DNA from: Kappaphycus alvarezii
Taxonomy: Eukaryota; Rhodophyta; Florideophyceae; Gigartinales; Solieriaceae
DNA length: 64,000 nt
Assembly (NCBI GenBank): GCA_002205965.3
Contig: NADL03000469.1
Coordinates: 124,001 to 188,000, forward strand
Reading direction: 5' to 3'
Position 1 is the stretch's first letter, and each line of letters starts with the position of its first letter. Shown one piece after another: positions 46,301-56,340 of this stretch. The notes under the pieces were generated by a model. That model did no database searches. It was not told where the DNA came from and was given only the letters and a program-made list of their open reading frames with translations. Both the position numbers and the translations under genes were made by a program.

Positions 46301-46376
46301 GGTTGGTTTACTGCAAGTAGTGCGAAGACTGAGATTCCTACGAACTTCCATTCAAACCATGGTTCAAGATCCACAA
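46301..46376 (+). repeat. dispersed ~75-bp repeat, copy 2
   Basis: Partner of 28641-28713, including the TTCAAACCATG block near its end. Confidence 0.5.
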
Positions 46377-46477
46377 TACTAATGAAGATATGGAAAATTT
46401 TTATCAGTTCTAAGACACGTAAGTGTGCGGAGAGTATGCAGAGAGCAACTACGCAGGCAGGCGGCGGGTTGCAAACG

Positions 46478-46585
46478 GGGAAAACGTTTGGGTGTTTTAC
46501 TGTTGGAAGATATTTCCGACCTATCCCATGGTTTTCCAGACAACCGCAATCGACTCAAAAAGGGTATACCTACAGCGTAATGGGT
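46478..46585 (+). repeat. dispersed short repeat, near-full copy
   Basis: From GGGGAAAACGTTTGGGTG to TACCTACAGCGTAATGGG. The middle and end (GGAAGATATTTCCGACC...AGCGTAATGGG) are identical to 48975-49058, so these two copies are closely related. Confidence 0.75.
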
Positions 46586-47454
46586 TGCAAACTGTCGCGC
46601 ATTGATCACCAAAAACGAAGCATTCGAATCAACCCAATAGTACGTGATAATAATGTTTTATAAATTAGGAGTATTACGGCAATTACAGACCTGGGCTTTT
46701 TAAGTTTAAATCACGGTCCCGGTGCCGAACGAGGTCTGTCCAGAATTACTGAGTACATCGCTCTACGGAAAGGCAGCAGCCCTGCCTTCGAGCGCGATCG
46801 CTTGTTCACGATTATCAGCTCGCTCATACAACAACGAACTTCTGTCGCGATCAACCGACGACAACTCAACCGCTCCTGGCTTGGATAGAATTTTCCCCTT
46901 TTGAGGAACGCTAGCCCCCCTTTCCTACTTGGTAAAGTCTTCTTCTTCTTCTTCTAATACTTCAGTGTGAGGGTCATTCTTCAAGGATATGCCTGGTTGA
47001 TGGTCGCTTCCAAAGCGGCTTGTTGATGGGACTATTAGCCACTTTTCAGTGGGTAGAAAAGAGGAATTGTTTGGTGCTTCAAAGTTTAAAGAATTGGTAC
47101 ACGTGCTATGTTATCCGTCCGGTACTGTAGATCCTCAATCACGGTTTGAAGGCAAATTCATAGGACTTCCAGCCTTTTCACCACCGTACTGAAGTTGGGA
47201 TCGTTGCCCTCGTCGAGCATCCGCCCCTCTACCAGGTCCCCAATTAGTCTGGGCATTTAGAGTCCCCCGCGTTACGAATGGGCATTTACATTCCCGCGGC
47301 CTTCGGGATTCACAGTACCAATATCGCCATCGACGGTACTGCTGCCCACCTCTCCGTTCGCCGCCACATCTCGCCAAGTACGGTTACCGCAGGCGCTGCC
47401 ACGACACTCGCAGAGCGCGATAACCATCGTCATTACGGTACTTACTGCAACCAT
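46586..47454. other. no confident gene
   Basis: About 870 bp turning GC-rich after 47.1 kb. A CTTCTTCTTCTTCTT microsatellite lies near 46938. The open frames after 47.1 kb read differently on both strands and match nothing I know; they may be retroelement debris continuous with the next feature. Confidence 0.35.
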
Positions 47455-47690
47455 ATCCTCTCCTCTCCCTGTCGGGATTGATATCTATAGCGCCTTGGGC
47501 GACGACGGCCAGGGTTTTTCCGCCGCCTTGCTTCCTCCGCTGCTTCCCGTCGCGGTTCCTCCCCTCAACAGTAGCTCCGCGACTTCGTTACACATTTTAC
47601 GTTTCGCAGTTAATTTCTGAATACCCTCCGCACGCTTCTGTGCAATACTGTGCAACTCGTAAAGATTTACCACCACTGCACTTGCAGTAA
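47455..47690 (+). mobile_element. RLE-type retroelement tail, second subfamily (inverted pair, left)
   Basis: CCTGTCGGGATTGATATCTATAGCGCC onward matches 29060-29330, including the downstream non-coding part CCCTCCGCACGCTTCTGTGC. It forms an inverted pair with 47980-48165. Confidence 0.5.
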
Positions 47691-47979
47691 ATCAACCCAA
47701 TATTGTGCATTTTCTCCGCACTCCCCCCTTTCATCACTTAACCCGTCCCCTATAGAACTTCGTCAACATTTCGCCACTTTTAGCACCCGCACCATTCGAC
47801 ATGTCGTCTGGTGCGGGCGCGCCCACTTCCTCCTGTCTAGTCTGTTTCCCCTGCAGATCGACATGCCGCGACCGCTGCCTATTCCCTGCACCGATCTCGT
47901 CGATATCCTTGTCGACAGTACCGCCACCTCTCGCCCCCGGAGCACGTTGGACGAACCGGGAATGGCGCGAAAAGGTGGT

Positions 47980-48165
47980 GGTAGTAAATCTTTATGGGTT
48001 GTACAATGTTGCACAGAAGCGTGCGGAGGGTATTCATAAATTAACTACGGATGCGGGCGGCGGGTAGAAACCTGTCGCGCCTGCATTATTTGGAGACTAA
48101 ACGCAAAACGGGTAACGAAGTCGCGGAGCTCCTGTTGAGGGGAGGAACCGCGACGGGAAAAGATG
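47980..48165 (-). mobile_element. RLE-type retroelement tail, second subfamily (inverted pair, right)
   Basis: AAATCTTTATGGGTTGTACAATG...GGAGGAACCGCGACGGG is the reverse complement of 29140-29320. Together with 47455-47690 it makes arms of about 180 bp around a 290-bp centre. Confidence 0.5.
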
Positions 48166-48484
48166 GCGTTGCTTTTCAAACGGCGCTGTAAAGCGGCTCT
48201 GCATGGTTTTCGTCAAGGTCGCCCGTCCACAGTGCAGCTTGTCGCCGTCGCATCCTTCTGCATGGTTCTTAATGGAAGGCGAAGGAGCCTGTTTTTTCAA
48301 GCCGTGGGTGCCCTGTTCCGCAGGGTATTTTCGGTTGAATTTTTCTGTCTCTTCTCTCTTTTAATTTACTTGTCCTCCCCACTCCTTCCAGTACCCAAGA
48401 CTAACAAGTCTGGGGTGAACCCTCCGTTTCTACCGAAACCCTCTCACAGGTCACCATTGTGTGATATGCAGCCCTATCTTCTAC

Positions 48485-48540
48485 GGAGGGAAAAAGTTTG
48501 GGTGGCTTACTCTTGGAAGATATTCTACTTAGGAAGCCGC
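48485..48540 (+). repeat. dispersed short repeat, partial copy
   Basis: GGGAAAAAGTTTGGGTGGCTTACTCTTGGAAGATATTC, then it diverges. Confidence 0.55.
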
Positions 48541-48559
48541 CCCTATTATAGTCAACCCA

Positions 48560-48880
48560 GAAGGGGAAATTTTTGGGTTATTTTAATGCATGGAAGATGT
48601 GGTCGGTTATATCCACGCGGCTAATGCGTTATGCGGGATATGTCGTCGCTGATGGGTAACACTAAAGTACATGGCCTTCCTTACAGGGCCGGCTCAATGC
48701 CAGCGAGCAGGCATGCCGCGTTGGACATGACGGCCGCAACAGCGTGCCTTTGGGTAAGCACCGCTCTAACCATCCCATAGGTCTCAATCGCTCGAACGGC
48801 CACGCTCCGCGCGACATCGGTTAGCACCGCGTACGCGTCTGGGTGCCAGCCTCCAAGGGTGGATATTGTGATAGGCACCC
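48560..48880 (-). mobile_element. RLE-type retroelement 3' end (tail plus terminus)
   Basis: The minus strand reads open through the tail: MPITISTLGGWHPDAYAVLT, then VAVRAIETYG and AVAAVMSNAACLLAGI, ending at 48681. It is followed by a non-coding stretch ending in ...AACCCAAAAATTTCCCC. This is one of the cleanest copies and defines the conserved GGWHPDA block and the element's likely 3' terminus. Confidence 0.65.
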
Positions 48881-48969
48881 CGAAGGCGTCTATGGCCAGG
48901 CGTCAAATGGGCGCGCCGGTGAGGTTATTACGAGCACGGGGTTAGCCATGGATTTGTCTGTACAGTGTC

Positions 48970-49060
48970 TATACTGTTGGAAGATATTTCCGACCTATCC
49001 CATGGTTTTCCAGACAACCGCAATCGACTCAAAAAGGGTATACCTACAGCGTAATGGGGA
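48970..49060 (+). repeat. dispersed short repeat copy
   Basis: TACTGTTGGAAGATATTTCCGACC...TACCTACAGCGTAATGGGG, identical to the corresponding part of 46478-46585. It abuts the 3' end of the retroelement tail at 49065. Confidence 0.75.
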
Positions 49061-49064
49061 AGGA

Positions 49065-49285
49065 ACTACGCTTCCTAAAATGCTACCTTCAGGCCAGCCA
49101 TAAAGCAGGCCGCATTGGACATGACGGCTGCTGCAGCGTGCCTTTGCATCAAAACCCCCCGAACCTTTCCGTACGTCTCCAGTGCCCTCACAGCCACGTT
49201 CCTTGCCACGTCATTTAGCACTGCACATGCATCCGGGTGCCAACCTCCAAGAGTGGAGATTGGCACAGGCACTATACTTCACCTT
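49065..49285 (-). mobile_element. RLE-type retroelement tail
   Basis: The minus strand reads MPVPISTLGGWHPDACAVLN, then TYGKVRGVL and QRHAAAAVMSNAACF with no interruption. It is closely related to 48681-48878, in the same orientation and 200 bp away. Confidence 0.65.
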
Positions 49286-49454
49286 GCTTATGATGTAGTA
49301 GGGGTAGATGAGTTCTTTTGTCATAGACCATCCCATACCAACTCAATCGAGTAAATCACCCTATTTAACCCAGTATTCCGTCCCATTTACCCAAACATTT
49401 AAGTATACCACCCCATTTAACCCAATTTTCCCCAAATCACCACAGGCCTCCCCC

Positions 49455-49500
49455 GATGGAATATATCTTCCAAGAGTAAAACATCAAAATCTTTCCCCAC
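49455..49500 (-). repeat. dispersed short repeat, partial copy
   Basis: GATGGAATATATCTTCCAAGAGTAAAACATCAAAATCTTTCCCC is the terminal block of the ~110-bp repeat. Confidence 0.55.
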
Positions 49501-49715
49501 AGGCCTCCCCCTCTAAGCCTTAGCAGGGTTCGAAAAGATTCCTAGACCATCAGAGATAGGAATTAATTTCAGAGGTGAATAATACGATCTAGAAACGGGA
49601 ATAATGCTTTGGTATTTATTAATTTAGAGGTAGTGGCGATTACTAACCGAGAGGGCATACCTAAGCATGAAGAGCAGACAATGGGGGGGACCTTGCTACA
49701 GGACTGGCGTAAAGA

Positions 49716-50026
49716 TGAAATCGATGCAAGTCTGTGAACAAGTGCGACAACCGAGCTGGCCTAGTTCTTTATACCCGAACCCAGCCTTGTCCTTTTGTAC
49801 ATTTCAGATCAGCAAACCTATCTAAACCTGACCTGGAAAACTCTGCATGACAGCCACGAAAGGGTACGAGATCGTTCTACAGACACAAACACAAGGAAAA
49901 AACTGACTAACATGTGCTGTAGACCCTACGATAATAGAGTATCCAATTATCTCCCGGTACAGGGCACAGAAAGTTCACCTCTTGAACTTGTGCAGTACTC
50001 ATCTGACTTTACGGTAGTGTAAGACA
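49716..50026 (-). repeat. 3' LTR of the second-lineage copia
   Basis: Aligns with 54247-54541 over its length (shared TCAGATCAGCAAAC, AAACCTGACCTGGAAAAC, CGAAAGGGTACGA, GTGCTGTAGACCCTA). It begins TGAAATCG and ends AAGACA. Confidence 0.75.
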
Positions 50027-51189
50027 AACCAAAAGCAAAGTAGACCAAATCAGGCCACTCGCAAAGTGATACCAGATATATTAAAAACTCACTCAAATTG
50101 AGTTTTGACTTCATCAACCGGAAATTCCATTAGACGTAAGTCATTACATCGACAACATCAATATCTGATTAAACTGCTTACAGGGCAACTCCGAATGATA
50201 TACTGAGATACCACCCAGATATTAATGCCCGCTCTTCCATCATGAAGAATACACTGCGAAACTTGCTTCACATCAAGTCCGTCTCTGTGCTTTCCAAAGG
50301 CTACACGCGGGGAGGCTTCGCCAAAATGTCTGCAGGCATGTCTTCTGTGCTGCTGTAGATTGATATGACGTTTCCTAGGCCAGCTTGTTCTTTGACAAAG
50401 TTCATTCGAACTGCGACATGCTTCAAATGCCTTAGACCATCTCTGCTCCATACTAAAGCACCTTGATTGTCATCTTTAAGCGTAGAAAAGAGCCCCTCCA
50501 CAAAGTAGAAGTCACTCAATAACTCTTGAGGCCAAATTAACAGCTTCGTTCAGTCACTCACCGCTTTGTAATCGGCCCCCTTGTTGACAACGCCACAACT
50601 CCTTGCTAGACCGTCCCCCAGATGACAGATGTGCACCCAAACTTGAGCAAAACTCAGGTAGTAGAGAATAAGCCGCTTCTATCTCCAGCCTAGTCTGCGT
50701 CACAGAAGGCTGAAATAACATCATTTCCAGCATTACAGGCGCAAGGCAAAATTAGAGGTACCAAGGAGATACCTCAGCACTCGCTTTAAGGGTACCCAAT
50801 GAGACTTCAAAGGGCTCGCCGCATATCGATAAAGCACAGAAACTGCTCTGATGTCGGTATGGTGCCTGTCGAAGTAAGCAAAAAGCAACCGAGCAGTTCC
50901 TGATATGTAGTGCGTTTGAGTGGCTCTCTTATTTCCGAAAAAGTCTTCATATCTCCTCGATACATGGGAGTAGAAACTGCCCTGCAGTTTGACATTCCGA
51001 ACCTCTCAAGCATCTGCATCGCGTAATGATGCTGATACATCCATACCCGGTTACTGTTCAAAGAAAATTTCACACCCAGAAAATATCCGAGACACCCAAT
51101 TCCCTGACATCTAGATATTCTGAGAGCTCGGAAAGTTAGTGCAATTACCTTCTGTTGCCTCTGCTGACAGCTTACAGCTAGCATAGAGG

Positions 51190-52140
51190 CTTACAGATAT
51201 TACGATAGATTACTGTACAACCTGAAAATTGACTGTAACGTTTATGCACTGTGCAGTGCTGTAAGCTTGAGCTCATCTTCTTTAGATCTGCTTATGGAAT
51301 TTTAGGGTTAGAGTTGCATCTTCATCTAAATGCCTTCGGGAAACTTCCCTCGATCTTCCAGAAGTACCATTCACCTTGCCTCGGGTCTATAAAATCCCCG
51401 GTCTCCCTCTATGTTCTGTCTCAGTAAAGTCACTTACCACCTTCTCTACTCTCAACTCTCTTTCTTGGTCCCTGCTGGCACGTTCGCGGTATGGTACAGT
51501 GCAAAGTCGAACAAGGTTGAGGGTATCGCAGGAAAGTAAAACGCGAAAGGAAGAACGGGTCAATGGAGTCGCGATATGAAGATATAGGTCGGAAGGCGAA
51601 GGCGAAACGATGGGCACCCCAGTCCTCTGGTTGGCCGACGACATGGAACGCCGGCGAGTGTGATTTATGAATGGCCCTCTGTGGTGCCGGGTGATACGGA
51701 CCTCTGTGGCGCCGGGTGATATGGAAATTATATCATCGGCTGACCTTTCTGATTACAAAGTCGGGCAAGTCTGGCAAACTTTGGATCTCAACTCCGCCTG
51801 GTACGGTGTTGCACGCGACAATGTTCTGTTACGACCTTACCCGCGCACACCGGAAAAGTTGGTGTCTAGCATCTCTAAATCCGAACTCCGCCTGATACTG
51901 TAGAGTGTACTGTACTCGACGGTACAGTATAGTATGTGTGTCGAGGCGCGGGCTACAGTACATGCCGACAGCGTTTTAGGCCAATACTCGACAGTACTGC
52001 ACAGTGTTTTGTTTCGACGTACGGGATATTGTACCCGCCGACGTCATTGTGTGTCAACAGGCCCTCATTTTTTCTCTCTATTTCGCTCTCTCTCTCTTGT
52101 TCCTTCTCTGTCTTTCGCTCCCTCTTTCTCTCCAGCCCTC
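51190..52140 (+). mobile_element. LTR-element fragment inserted in the copia reverse transcriptase
   Basis: The copia reading stops at each border and resumes on the other side. The left 450 bp is LTR-like and resembles 55925-56340 (shared words such as TACAGTGCTG/TGCAGTGCTG, CCTCGGGTCTAT/CCTCGAAGTCTAT and CCGGTCT...CTCTGTCT). It is followed by TGGTGCCGGGTGATACGG, duplicated 24 bp later as TGGCGCCGGGTGATATGG, which resembles a primer-binding site for a tRNA 3' end. The right part is CT-rich. Family cannot be settled; it is probably a truncated or solo LTR of another element in plus orientation. Confidence 0.5.
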
Positions 52141-54229
52141 ATTTCTTCTCCTCTTTTCGTGTATCACGGACTACACCGCAAATTTATTCTTCGTACTTGC
52201 ACTCATCAAAATTATGTCATCAACATAGAGCAATATCCATACAGTTCTGCGATAGTATACGCAGCTGTCCGCACACAGTGCTGAAAATGCAATCTTTTCT
52301 ATAACTTCTCTCTATTTCTCATACAAGAAGCGGACTGCCTGCTTTGCGCCATACAAACCTCGATTTTACTTCATTACTTTGCTATCGTCGCAATGTCTGA
52401 GACACATAGATACTTTCACGTAGAAATCACCATCGATCTCACCATGAATAAAAACAATGGGCAAATACACGTGTTAAATGCAGTACCCCATCTGAACCGC
52501 CATTGCAACGCAAGTGCGCACTGTGGTGAAGTCAACTTCCGGCGCGAAGGTCTGGCGCAAGTTTCCTTGCAGGAATCCTTCGGCCACAAGCCTCGCCTCT
52601 TGTCTCACTACCTTTCCTTTATCATTTACCTTGCGTGATAATACAAGGCGAGTGGAGATGGTCTTGATGTCACGGGGATGATTCACAGCTGTCCAAGTGC
52701 CTTGCTGGTTCAACGATTCAAGCTTAGACCTACTTGCTTCTTTTCACGCAGCCAAGTATGGTTTTGGGAGTGCGTCACTCACTGAAATAGGATCAGATTC
52801 AAAAATACTGGCCACTGTTAACGCGAGGTGAACTTTTCATTCATCAGGGCTGTAAAACGAAGTCTGTTTCCTCTCTCTTTTTGATAGCGAAAGTAAGACT
52901 CGCCTCATCATTTCCTTCATCGTGCTGCCTATCTCGAATTTAAGTGACCGAAGGCGGGTAAAGCATTGATTCTTGATCATCATCATCGGCAATGACCACC
53001 TGTGGGTTATTCTGAGTGCCATTTCCGGCAGCATTACTTGTTGCTACAAATGTCTCTGCATTGATACCATCTGGGAATACCGGAGACTTCGATAGCTCCT
53101 AATTCCCATCATCCGATGATGGTGTCAGCGCTGAACCAGAAAGAATCAGTGTTGCATCAATCCCACGGTCACCCTCCCCAAATCTTTAGCCGGGAACTTA
53201 TTCTCAAAGATGTTGACATCCCTCGATATCACCGACGTCTTTCTTGACGGAATCCACAGTTGTCAATGAATGTTACGGAAACACTTAATAAACAAACCCT
53301 CCTCAGACTTTAATTCAATCTTCTTCCGATTTTTTTCGGAATGTAATGCCACGCTTGAGATCCGGACACAAGAAAGTGCGCCGCACTGGGCTTGACCCCA
53401 GTCATTACCTCATAATACTGTACCTTGTAGTCTATAGGGCAGAAGAAATAGTTGCTGGTACGGGCCGCATGCACAATTGCTTCTACCCAAAATTTCCTTG
53501 GCAGGCCCGCATGATCGAGCATCGCTCGAGCGCTCTTAACGAGGGTCCTGTTTGAATGTTCTGTGATTCCGTTCAAATTCGAGAATATGATAGAATGACA
53601 CCGTGCTCGATTCCTTGCTACGCCAATTAATTGCGAAATGTAATATACTCACCTTCACCGCCAGCTCGCAACTTTTTGATTTTGCGTCCAAATTGGCGTT
53701 CCAGCCATGCCTGATAAGTCTTAAACTCAGAATTTACATCAGACTTCGACTTGATGGGTAGAGCCACTATGTACCCAGAAAACTCATCTACGAAAGTTGT
53801 CATTAATACAGTAAACAGCTCGCTTCATTCTGCCTCGGAACACGGGCCCACCCTCTAACATTCCGTTTTATCCATTTCGACTCAATTTGATCCGATAACC
53901 GCTATCAAATAACTTCAAGCATGAAAAAAGGCTGCACTGAATCTCAGGAACAAAGAAACGCCCCGCAAGACCATAATACGCGGGTGAAAATCATTTGCAG
54001 GGCCAACATAAGTGCGTAAGCCAAGAGTGCCTCGGTGGGTGGCAAATACCACCAGTGCGGACTCGGTTCTTGCTGCTCAAAGATGAAAGTCCTCCCCGGT
54101 CCTCAATCGAACTTGTCAATTTTCTTTCCATCCTCCATTTAAACAATATGGCAACGTTACCAAGAAACCGGGTTTGAACCAGGCAGTTTGAATTAAGAGT
54201 ACTCCAAATAAAGAAGTATTACCAATGGA

Positions 54230-54243
54230 CTGGGCTCATAATC
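54230..54243 (-). promoter_or_regulatory. primer-binding site, half-tRNA type
   Basis: The plus strand reads CTGGGCTCATAATC, three bases from the LTR. Like 9027-9039 it matches the anticodon stem-loop of initiator tRNA-Met. Confidence 0.6.
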
Positions 54244-54246
54244 AAA

Positions 54247-54541
54247 TGAAATCGGTGCAAGTCTGAGAACAAGTGCAAAAGCCAAGCTGACCTGGTTTTT
54301 TTCCCGGAAGCGACCTTTTTTGTACTTTTCAGATCAGCAAACTTACCTAAACCTGACCTGGAAAACCCTGCATGATAACGACGAAAGGGTACGAAATCGT
54401 TCTTTAGCCACAAACACAAGTGACTGACTTGTGCTATAGACCCTAAGATAGTAGAGTATCCAAACCTCGCCCGGCACAGCGCACAGAAATTTCAACTCTT
54501 GAACTTGTGCATTCTCATCCGACTTGACGGTAGCGTAAGAA
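54247..54541 (-). repeat. 5' LTR of the second-lineage copia
   Basis: Partner of 49716-50026. The outer end is changed relative to a perfect CA, in keeping with its age. Confidence 0.75.
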
Positions 54542-54624
54542 AAACGCGTGAGTCAGAGTGAACAGACTCTTTGGGCGTCCGAGGTGTCTTCATGTGTGTC
54601 CAGATCTCATACCCACAACTTGTT

Positions 54625-54770
54625 TGGGGGACGAAAGATTTGAATGTTTTACTCTTGGAAGATATATCCAATCTATCCCATAGTTTGATGCAAAGCTGTA
54701 GGAAAGAAAGACAACGGCCTCAATGGACTCAGCGTATCGTACATATCTTCCAATCATAAACGGGGGAGAA
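54625..54770. repeat. dispersed short repeat, degraded inverted pair
   Basis: The left arm GTTTTACTCTTGGAAGATATATCC and the inverted right arm ACATATCTTCCAATCATAAACGG lie around a diverged centre, a decayed version of the palindrome at 30395-30600. Confidence 0.55.
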
Positions 54771-55920
54771 TGATGGGGTAGTTTACTTCGTTGTCTGACT
54801 CTTCTAGCAGGGGGAAACTAAACTGAGTTTGGAGAGAAGGAAGTTATGGAACAGAAACTAGTGTGCGCCTGCGTGACCCTGTGACTACATTGACGGGATC
54901 TGTAACACTGAATACTTCACTTAACTTGCATATGTGAATCTCATCATCGGTGGCTTTCCGCCATCAGCGTGACTGGAAGCTGCAGTTCTCGAAGTATGTG
55001 AGAGTAGAGTATTCCTACGTGTCGTGTTCCCACGCAGCTCTCTATCATTCCATCATCCGCAGTGCATTTCGCTGTGTATAATGCCGGTATCACGCGTAAA
55101 AAGGAGACGATCCTAAAGACACCAAAACAGTTATCCAGAAGTCGAAAGGAGATCTGATGGTACTCGAGGTAGATGATGCTACCAAGGAACACCTTCAAAG
55201 ACTCGATTTGATCTGTGAAGCACTTTTGCTCGTACTATTTGGAGCCAACTTGAGCTTCCAAATCGACTTTGCCCTCACTGTGCTCCAGATTGAAAATATC
55301 TTCTATGCGAGAAACAAAAATCCCTTTCCCGCTACTCCTGTTCGATTTATGGTAGGTTCAATCTTTTTAATAACTCTTGCGGTGCAGTGGGCTACCAAAT
55401 TCGGTATTTCGGCATGGCCAGATATAGTCACTTGCTTACTGTATTTGACGGGGAGAGGATAATCAACGTTCTACGGACCTGGTCGCAGTGTGCGATGAAG
55501 TACCCATCACCATTGTACCAGAGTTGAAATAGCGGTTTGCAAAATTTCGGTTCCTCGTCTCCTTATGGCATACTTTTTGGATCGCATAATTTTTGGATCC
55601 TCAATATCACCGGGTGTAGCGCAATGTCGTACAGGGATCCACCGGTTATATGGCCTTGTTGCGTGCCTTGTTTGTTTCGTATGATCTAAACACCAATCCA
55701 TAATAATACAGGACCATTTCCAGAGCAGAATATGACCCATTGGAACAATTTCCGTAGTAGATAAATGACCGCTCCTAAGAAATTTGGTCGATTATGATAG
55801 GGATAAATTGCCAGGGGATGATATTCTCAGAACTAACTATCTCAAGGTGGAGGGGTTGCATGTTAGGTTCATATCTCTCTCTGGCCTTTGCTTACAGTTT
55901 TCTGCTGGGAAAGAGGCTCA
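54771..55920. other. unassigned, possibly old gypsy debris
   Basis: About 1.1 kb. The minus strand at about 55.1-55.4 kb shows a block (KVFLGSIIYLEYHQISF) faintly like the end of a gypsy reverse transcriptase, too weak to assign. The rest shows nothing I recognise. Confidence 0.3.
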
Positions 55921-55924
55921 CCGA

Positions 55925-56340
55925 CATTAATGAAGTTTACTGCCCAACCTAGAACTTTACTGTTACGTTTATTCAATGTAAACGTACAGTGCTGAACGAT
56001 TGAGCTGATCTGTTTCAGATAAGCTCAAGAATGCTTACGACTATCCCCTCAGCGTCGTCTATATGGCTTCTAGAAACTCCCTTTGGTCATCCTAGAGCAC
56101 CAGTCCACTAGCCTCGAAGTCTATGTATGTCCCGGTCTTCCACCATCCTCTGTCTGAGTGAAATTTTTCCTCACTTTCTCCCCTCTTCTCTCTCTTTCCT
56201 AGTCCCTCAATCTCTCTCTCTCTCGCTCTCTCTCTCTTGGTCCCTCTTTATCTTTCTCTTACTCTTTACCTCGCTCCTTCTCCACGTTCGCTCTATCATT
56301 GCAAGCGGCAAGCGGGCTGCTGAAGTACGGCTGTGGTAAA
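55925..56340 (+). repeat. LTR-like fragment related to 51190-51640
   Basis: Shares the word order of the inserted LTR at 51.2 kb, with a longer CT microsatellite (TCTCTCTCTCTCTCGCTCTC near 56212). Nothing element-like follows it, so it is a solo or truncated LTR. Confidence 0.5.

Larger units (their letters stand above)
49716..54541 (-). mobile_element. Ty1/copia element of a second lineage, with an insertion
   Basis: A minus-strand copia element between LTRs of about 311 bp (49716-50026) and 295 bp (54247-54541). Its family differs from the elements at 1-9.6 kb. Parts: integrase (about 53.8-53.3 kb; ARAMLDHAGLPRKFWVEA), reverse transcriptase (about 52.7-52.15 kb, GTWTAVNHP and LYVDDIILMS, resuming about 51.18-50.8 kb, GYFLGVKF and AMQMLERFGMS), and RNase H (about 50.5-50.3 kb; KDDNQGALVWSRDGLRHLKH and PADILAKPP). 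A foreign LTR-like sequence (about 51.19-52.14 kb) splits the reverse transcriptase. LTR divergence is clearly larger than for the 4056-9590 element, so it is older. The coding part is broken in several places. Confidence 0.8.

Noticed and set aside
47135-48300. Several overlapping Arg/Ala/Ser-rich frames
   Set aside because: They are open on both strands because of GC richness, and most coincide with inverted copies of the retroelement tail.
30395-49500. CRISPR-like array from the recurrent ~55-nt words
   Set aside because: Copies are kilobases apart, differ in length and orientation, and have no regular spacers; the DNA is eukaryotic.
52004-52304. Three overlapping plus-strand frames in CT-rich sequence
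   Set aside because: They are low-complexity frames (Leu/Ser/Phe) in or beside an LTR-like insertion, and the minus strand there carries copia reverse transcriptase text.
54165-54195. GGGTTTGAACCAGGC as a tRNA T arm
   Set aside because: No acceptor, D or anticodon arm can be folded around it; it lies inside the copia leader.
55157-55462. 101-codon hydrophobic plus-strand frame
   Set aside because: The opposite strand faintly resembles gypsy reverse transcriptase, which better explains openness; neither reading is strong enough to annotate.
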